Assembly (NCBI GenBank): GCA_964509195.1 | Contig: CAZDWJ010000016.1 | Location: forward strand, 1-64,000 | DNA from: UBA4802 sp964509195 | Lineage (GTDB): Bacteria > Spirochaetota > UBA4802 > UB4802 | Direction: 5' to 3' | DNA: 64,000 nucleotides | Shown: piece after piece, positions 59,395 through 64,000 of the stretch | How the letters are laid out: each line of letters starts with the position of its first letter | Position numbering within the stretch: position 1 is the stretch's first letter | Translations under genes and position numbers: made by a program | The notes under the pieces: model-generated | What the model was told of the DNA's origin: nothing | What the model saw: only the letters and a program-made list of their open reading frames with translations | The model's database searches: none

Positions 59395-60162
59395 CTAACG
59401 TAACGTCATTGGGCCATACGGTAATACTTCAACAAATTGTTTTACATATTCATTATCAAACTTTTCAAATTCTTCCTTTGTACCATCAAATACAATGGTT
59501 CCCTCATGCAGCATGATAAACCGTGTTGCAATATCAATATACACTAACGGCTGATAGGTGGCAACTATAACAGTTTTATTTGGTGCAAACGCTCTGTTCT
59601 GCAATGCCTGAAGAAAAATTTGTGCATTCCACAGGCATTGGCCCTCAAGCGGATGCTCAATCAAAAGCATATCAGGATCCAGAGCGATAGCTCTGGCAAA
59701 TGCAGTTCTCAGCATCTCAGATTGTGTCAGCATTACAGGGCGCAAATCCTTACAATGAGATAAATGCAAATACACTATGAGAGAATCGACCAATTTATGT
59801 ATATCTCTGTCTGATAAATCGGTATGATACCGCAATGGCAATGCGATGTTTTCGTATACCGTCATGTTGCTTATTAACGCATACCCGCTCTGAACATATC
59901 CAAAAATTTTCCTAAAATTATGGACATCAACAAAGTCCATATCTTTAATGATCCGCCCCTTATAGAGTATTTCACCACTGTAGTCTTCAAGTGCATGGGC
60001 AAGCAGTGGACAGATATAATCTATACCACTGTCTTCAGCACCAAAGAAGACAACATCTTCGCCCAGACATAGTGTAAATGATACATTATGCAGGCTTTGC
60101 TTGCTGCCTTCAATTGTGACATTTTTAACTTCAATCAGTTGTTTTGTTTCTTTACATTCCAT
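59395..60162 (-). CDS. MlaF-type ABC protein with lost ATPase motifs
   Basis: About 255 residues in the ATPase slot of an mla operon, aligned end to end with the family. The Walker A position reads FFGAEDSGIDYICPLLAHAL, without the GKS/T. The Q-loop Gln is kept (GYVQSGYALISNMTVYENI). The signature reads LTQSEMLRTAFARAIALDPD instead of LSGGM, Walker B MLLIEHPLEGQ instead of LLDEP, and the switch His is lost (IVATYQPLVYID). Every catalytic position is changed although the fold is preserved and the frame intact. It is therefore a probable pseudo-ATPase. ATG 60162 (or TTG 60168) lies at the mlaE stop. Confidence 0.8.
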   Translation of the reverse strand: MECKETKQLIEVKNVTIEGSKQSLHNVSFTLCLGEDVVFFGAEDSGIDYICPLLAHALEDYSGEILYKGRIIKDMDFVDVHNFRKIFGYVQSGYALISNMTVYENIALPLRYHTDLSDRDIHKLVDSLIVYLHLSHCKDLRPVMLTQSEMLRTAFARAIALDPDMLLIEHPLEGQCLWNAQIFLQALQNRAFAPNKTVIVATYQPLVYIDIATRFIMLHEGTIVFDGTKEEFEKFDNEYVKQFVEVLPYGPMTLR

Positions 60163-60164
60163 AA

Positions 60165-60962
60165 TCAAAAATAGAACAGTACTGAAATTACAGCATTAAT
60201 AATAAAAATCACAAGCAATGTGCGGATAACAGCTTTGGAAACAAAAATTGGTATCTCAAAACTTGATTTTGGTTTTAATCCATAATAGCAACAGATAAGT
60301 GGAATAAGTATGCCATAGATTACACTTTTGGTGACAGTCACCAGCAAATCATTGAATGTGAATGCATCAAGGAGTGTCTGCGTAAATGTGCCTATGGGAA
60401 TATAGACACTAGTAAGAGCTATCATATAGCCACCAAAAAATGCTATGACATCAAAAATAATAATTAATGTAAATATTGCAGCAAACGATGCAACAATACG
60501 TGGCAATATGATATACATGCGTGTGTCTACCCCCATTAACTCCAGAGACATGATTTCTCTATTTTGCGTTTGAGTGGCGATTTCAGCAGCAATTGCAGAA
60601 CCTGAACGAGCAACAACAATTAATGCTGTCACCAGTGGCCCTAATTCACGGGCAATAATAATAACCAATAGATTACCGATAAAGCTTTCAATCCCATATT
60701 TTGGGAAGTTGGTGGTTGCCTGAATAATAACTGTCGCCCCCAATAAAAGCGCAATCCATGAAACCAGTGGCAATGCGTCTATACCAGTAAACCGTGTTTG
60801 GTTCACAGCAATGGTGTACAATGAGCGGATTTTAAGGTAGCGTAATGAACGGAAAGAACGAATAATAGCTTTCATGTATGAATGGAAATCAGCAATGCCT
60901 TGTATTATTCCATTTACTTTTTGTGTAATAACAAAAATATTTTTTTTAATAATCTGTATCAT
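60165..60962 (-). CDS. mlaE: MlaE-family phospholipid ABC permease
   Basis: A 265-residue permease with about five TM helices. Family signs: LPLVSWIALLLGATVIIQAT, the conserved FIGNLLVIIIARELGPLVTA then LIVVARSGSAIAAEIA, and the coupling region NREIMSLELMGVDTRMYIIL with RIVA. It forms the membrane core of the lipid transporter with MlaD and would normally bind two MlaF ATPases. In this operon the ATPase is degenerate, so power must come from another protein or the complex may act passively. It is the first gene of the operon. Confidence 0.93.
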   Translation of the reverse strand: MIQIIKKNIFVITQKVNGIIQGIADFHSYMKAIIRSFRSLRYLKIRSLYTIAVNQTRFTGIDALPLVSWIALLLGATVIIQATTNFPKYGIESFIGNLLVIIIARELGPLVTALIVVARSGSAIAAEIATQTQNREIMSLELMGVDTRMYIILPRIVASFAAIFTLIIIFDVIAFFGGYMIALTSVYIPIGTFTQTLLDAFTFNDLLVTVTKSVIYGILIPLICCYYGLKPKSSFEIPIFVSKAVIRTLLVIFIINAVISVLFYF

Positions 60963-61041
60963 AGAATAAATTTATATTGATTTATTTCCTTATTTTTACA
61001 ATGTGATACACATCGTTAATAAAATTTTGAAAGTGAATAGT

Positions 61042-62523
61042 ATGAGTATGGCAGATAAGGCTAAAATCGTCAAGCTTGTTATTATTCTGTACATCCTTCT
61101 TGTTATTATCTTCAAATGGCGTGAAGTTCCTTACTTTGCAAATTATATTAAAGGATATTATATAACGATTAAAAATTCAATTATTACACCTGATACTGTA
61201 TCAATTATCTATCCTACGCGTGCTTTTAACTACAGACGTCCCTATCAACAGGCACCAGATGCGCTTTTGCATTGTGGTAATATGCTTCTATATACAACAC
61301 CAAAAGAAGAACNNNNNNNNNNAATAAGTGACATTGCACAAAAGTTAATAGGGTATACTTACTACTACAAAGCGTCCTATCTTCAAAATGCTATTGCAAC
61401 AGTGAACGCGATCACTGCTAAAACTGTTGGTGCTGGTACTATTCTTGTGATACCGCATCCTCTGCCATTTATTACAATAGACCTTGCCAAAAAGTCAATG
61501 ACTCAGATTCCGTACGTCAAAGGTGTGTATTATTCGGGTAATAGCTTAGCAAGCGCAAAGATGATGCAGCAGCTATCGCAATTAAAACAAGCTGGTATCA
61601 ACGCTGTGGTGTTTGATGTAAAAGATGTGTGCGGCACAGTAAATTATAAAAGTCATGTTCCCATGGTAGTGGAACTCAACACCCACCAAAAGCGACCCAT
61701 TGATGATGTTGTTACCCTCATACGAAACTTCAAGGAACTTGATTTATATGTCATCGCTCGCATTGCAGTGTTCCGTGACCACCTTCTGGCAACAAAGAGT
61801 CCTGACATGGCAATAAAATCAAAACGAAACGGCGGTATTTGGAATCAGGGCACAAAGGAATTGTGGGTTGATCCTACAAAACAAAGTGTGTGGGATTATA
61901 ACATTGCCCTTGCCTGTGAGATTGCTTCGCTGGGCGCTGATGAAGTACAGTTTGACTATATACGTTTCCCCACTACAGGGGACTTATCAGATGCACAGTA
62001 TGCGTACGACTTTGGCAAAAAGACAAAAGTGGAGACTATAACAGATTTTTTAGCAAAAGCCAAAAATGAATTACATAAGCTAAATACACCGGTTTCTATT
62101 GACACTTTTGGTGTTGCAGCCTGGCAAAAAGAAGCAGATATAAATAAATTAGGGCAAAACATTGCACTCCTTTCGCGCCACTGCGATGTAATATCGCCAA
62201 TGCTATACCCTTCTCATTTCAATGATAACTTTGATGGATATGCAAATCCAGGTGATGAGCCGTATTACTTTATAGCTACTGGAAACAAAAAAATGATGGC
62301 TATAGCTCCAACCGTATTAATACGCCCGTGGTTACAGGCATTTAAATGGCGGGTGAGTAACTATAATGAAGATTATATTCTTGCCCAGGTTAAAGCATGC
62401 ATTGATACCAGAACCTATGGATATCTTTTTTGGAATGCATCCAATGATTACGATGTAGTGTACAAAGCATTTATGAAAAATAATAATGGTGATGCGAAAA
62501 AAGCAAAGGAGAAAAATAAGTGA
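61042..62523 (+). CDS. DUF4015/GH13-like putative glycoside hydrolase with LysM-like region
   Basis: About 493 residues from the ATG at 61042; a GTG 39 bases earlier is also possible. One TM helix (about 8-28), a region resembling LysM (YTYYYKASYLQNAIATVNAI with TVGAGTILVIP), then the PF13200 barrel: NAVVFDVKDVCGTVNYKSHV, YVIARIAVFRDHLLATKSPD, GADEVQFDYIRFPTTGDLSD and VSIDTFGVAAWQKEAD. The Asp residues at strand ends suggest glycosidase or deacetylase-like chemistry on a wall glycan. Ten Ns (61313-61322) are read as four unknown residues in frame; the length across the gap may be wrong. It overlaps the next gene by GTGA. Confidence 0.8.
   Translation: MSMADKAKIVKLVIILYILLVIIFKWREVPYFANYIKGYYITIKNSIITPDTVSIIYPTRAFNYRRPYQQAPDALLHCGNMLLYTTPKEEXXXXISDIAQKLIGYTYYYKASYLQNAIATVNAITAKTVGAGTILVIPHPLPFITIDLAKKSMTQIPYVKGVYYSGNSLASAKMMQQLSQLKQAGINAVVFDVKDVCGTVNYKSHVPMVVELNTHQKRPIDDVVTLIRNFKELDLYVIARIAVFRDHLLATKSPDMAIKSKRNGGIWNQGTKELWVDPTKQSVWDYNIALACEIASLGADEVQFDYIRFPTTGDLSDAQYAYDFGKKTKVETITDFLAKAKNELHKLNTPVSIDTFGVAAWQKEADINKLGQNIALLSRHCDVISPMLYPSHFNDNFDGYANPGDEPYYFIATGNKKMMAIAPTVLIRPWLQAFKWRVSNYNEDYILAQVKACIDTRTYGYLFWNASNDYDVVYKAFMKNNNGDAKKAKEKNK
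61313..61322. other. Assembly gap inside the DUF4015 gene
   Basis: Ten Ns within an otherwise continuous frame. The number of missing bases is not known from the sequence; the frame on both sides fits the same gene. Confidence 0.9.
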
Positions 62524-63329
62524 TCGTCAGAGATAGTAATTTTTTTTATGATTATATAAAAGTGTGGGACGATGGTGCCCTAAAAGATGCACCTTTCATT
62601 ACCCTTGGCCTTGAAGCTGTGCTGACTGATTATTATGGAAATCTACTTGATGCTCCACCCCCTTTTGAAGTAAACGCAGGTGAAAAAATACTGGATTTAG
62701 GGTGCGGATGGGGGCGCGTGCTAAAGCCTGTAAGTGCAATCACTGATACTGCGTTTGGACTGGACATCTCTTATCAGATGCTTGTTGCAGCTAATAAGCA
62801 TCTGTTGCACCACAATCTATCGACACCATTAGTTCGTGGTGATGGTACTTCATTGCCATTTAAAGATAATACCTTTGATAAAGTGTATTCACTTCTGGTG
62901 CTGCAACATCTTTCAAAAGAAAATGGTAAAAAGGTAATTAAAGAAATACACCGTGTGCTAAAACCAGGGGGAACAGCTTACATACGAGTGCCTTCCCGTT
63001 TTGCACCTGAAAACCTGTTAATGGCGTTTTTACAAGTTATAAGCATTCATATATTCAGATATAAGGACCCTATCAGGATGCGTTTCTACCGTATTGGGGA
63101 GATTCACAAAATCTGTAAGCCATTGTTCAGCACAGTGGAAATAAACGCGCACGAATTTAGACCACCGTGGAACTTCCACACACCGTGGACATGGCACTAT
63201 ATCATCATTCCACAACGCTTCCACAAAAAGCTGCGAGTGCTATCTGACAAAATAGAAAAAAGGGCAAACAGTAAAAGCCCCTGGCTTAAACACTTTGGCG
63301 TAACGCTAATGATAAAAGTGGTGAAGTAG
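62520..63329 (+). CDS. SAM-dependent methyltransferase
   Basis: A 269-residue class I methyltransferase starting at GTG (GTGA overlap with the previous stop). Motif I ILDLGCGWGRVLKPVSAITD, motif II AFGLDISYQMLVAANKHLLH, then VRGDGTSLPFKDNTFDKVYS and RVLKPGGTAYIRVPSR match Methyltransf_11. A basic C-terminus (RFHKKLRVLSDKIEKRANSK) may touch membranes. The coupling to the DUF4015 hydrolase suggests action on a shared wall or surface substrate, but the acceptor is unknown. Confidence 0.9.
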   Translation: MIVRDSNFFYDYIKVWDDGALKDAPFITLGLEAVLTDYYGNLLDAPPPFEVNAGEKILDLGCGWGRVLKPVSAITDTAFGLDISYQMLVAANKHLLHHNLSTPLVRGDGTSLPFKDNTFDKVYSLLVLQHLSKENGKKVIKEIHRVLKPGGTAYIRVPSRFAPENLLMAFLQVISIHIFRYKDPIRMRFYRIGEIHKICKPLFSTVEINAHEFRPPWNFHTPWTWHYIIIPQRFHKKLRVLSDKIEKRANSKSPWLKHFGVTLMIKVVK

Positions 63330-63343
63330 GGTGAGGATAAAGG

Positions 63344-63826
63344 CTACGTTTGAGCAAGTTTCTGCTGACTTTTTGTTATTTTTTGCAATATATTGCATGG
63401 TAATCCCCAATAGACGCGGTAACTGAATATGGTATCTATAGTTGCAACCTCAAAATGATAGTTGGCATATAGATAGTTATCGGTATTTTGTTCTTCTAAA
63501 ACATTTTTCACAAATTCTTGAAGAAATTTTTCAACACCAAAATCAATAATCTTAGCCAAAGACATCTTACCCACTTTCTTCAGATCAAGAATTATCTCAT
63601 AATCATACGGAGTAAGCATAATATGAATTCTTTTCCAGCTATTTGCACCAACTCTAGGCCGATATGAAATCCTCTTGTTTACTGTAAACGAGATTTTCTG
63701 ATTTTCCGCAATATATCGCAAAAAACAAGTCAGCAGCTTTGAAAACTTTAGTTTGTATTTTTTGGCATAGTAGGATAAAACTAAAAAATGCTCTTTAGAA
63801 ATACACGTAGTAGTTTCAAAGTTCAT
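63344..63826 (-). CDS. Unrecognised small basic protein
   Basis: A 160-residue Lys/Tyr/Phe-rich protein with GGAGGTGAT before the ATG, so it is clearly translated. Segments such as SYYAKKYKLKFSKLLTCFLR, RISYRPRVGANSWKRIHIML and LDLKKVGKMSLAKIIDFGVE suggest a small helical DNA- or RNA-binding fold, perhaps ribbon-helix-helix related, but I cannot name it. Another gene fragment lies just upstream at the window edge. Function unknown. Confidence 0.6.
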   Translation of the reverse strand: MNFETTTCISKEHFLVLSYYAKKYKLKFSKLLTCFLRYIAENQKISFTVNKRISYRPRVGANSWKRIHIMLTPYDYEIILDLKKVGKMSLAKIIDFGVEKFLQEFVKNVLEEQNTDNYLYANYHFEVATIDTIFSYRVYWGLPCNILQKITKSQQKLAQT

Positions 63827-63893
63827 ATATCACCTCCGCTATGCTTTATTGTATGATTACTAAATTACGAACTCCTTGAAATTAACCCACCTT

Positions 63894-64000
63894 ACTATGT
63901 CCAAACCGGATAAATCTTGTTTTCTTTATATACAAAATCAATACACTGCAAATCAATAAGCCGCTCAACCTCACTTGCAATTTCTTCTTTAGAAAATCTT
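63894..64000 (-). CDS. C-terminal fragment of an unknown gene
   Basis: An open frame enters from the right edge and stops at TAG (63894-63896). The visible part (FSKEEIASEVERLIDLQCID, then FVYKENKIYPVWT) looks like the end of a small winged-helix protein. Too short to name. Confidence 0.45.

Overview
The window is one stretch of an AT-rich bacterial chromosome (roughly 36-40% GC by eye, not computed). It is probably a draft or metagenome-derived scaffold, because it has two runs of ten Ns (42651-42660 and 61313-61322), the first preceded by a G homopolymer that looks like a sequencing artefact. The cell envelope is clearly diderm: porin-like, FadL-like and Omp85/POTRA-like outer-membrane proteins, an Mla-type lipid transport operon, MurB, and many lipoproteins with short spirochaete-like lipoboxes. 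The mix of FecR-domain lipoproteins, a plant/spirochaete-type phosphofructokinase, a DUF4914 P-loop protein, MORN and BNR lipoproteins and cyclase-like proteins best fits a member of the Spirochaetota. There is no rRNA or universal marker to prove this.

Layout. 1-2450: an ArsP-like permease (cut by the window edge), its ArsR regulator with a clear operator palindrome, and a membrane M28 peptidase. 2457-6035: a three-gene module (FecR lipoprotein, TolB/CsgG-like N-domain plus barrel protein, BNR lipoprotein) bracketed by a damaged tRNA-Arg copy and the intact tRNA-Arg/tRNA-Pro pair. 6168-14317: a decayed nucleotidyltransferase, GDPD, HAD phosphatase, DUF4914 protein, a C26 glutamine-hydrolase lipoprotein, a GH43-like propeller, a HAD phosphatase interrupted by a stop, and a GH18-like protein. 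14372-24958: a porin, MsrB-MsrA fusion, XRE-cupin regulator, two translationally coupled class III cyclase-like genes behind 73-bp tandem repeats, YhbY, nitroreductase, ZIP transporter, enoyl-CoA hydratase, MORN lipoprotein, cupin and thioredoxin. 24999-31558: an ABC ATPase, a second FecR lipoprotein, phosphofructokinase, GAF-GGDEF protein, TadA and a PIN/antitoxin pair.

32037-44383: an interrupted FadL-type gene, then a surface-polysaccharide cluster (membrane GT-C-like protein, RfbA, GT2, acetyltransferase, an unrecognised gene, WecE-like aminotransferase). A convergent set follows with two methyltransferases and a small flippase-like protein. An assembly gap, a frameshifted REP-type transposase with palindromes and a beta-barrel protein end this region. 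44384-47700 is repeat-rich and almost gene-free, with small coiled-coil/TM proteins and one STAS protein. 47720-64000: an ArsR-like gene overlapping an outer-membrane gene, a DnaQ-like exonuclease, MurB, a coiled-coil nuclease-like protein, a LolD/FtsX-type ABC pair, an RpoD-like sigma factor, a GT2, an mlaE-F-D operon whose ATPase has lost its catalytic motifs, a DUF4015-type glycosidase-like protein and a methyltransferase.

The most striking signals lie outside the ordinary genes. (1) The word GCGATAGY/RCTATCGC occurs dozens of times, in all gene contexts and on both strands, far above composition, and is nearly absent from the polysaccharide cluster. (2) A family of about 130-bp intergenic elements with nested hairpins is present in four copies. 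(3) The MlaF homologue is a pseudo-ATPase. (4) Two adjacent, coupled cyclase-like genes are both partly degenerate. (5) Several ORFs carry single stops or frameshifts that are either recent decay or assembly errors.
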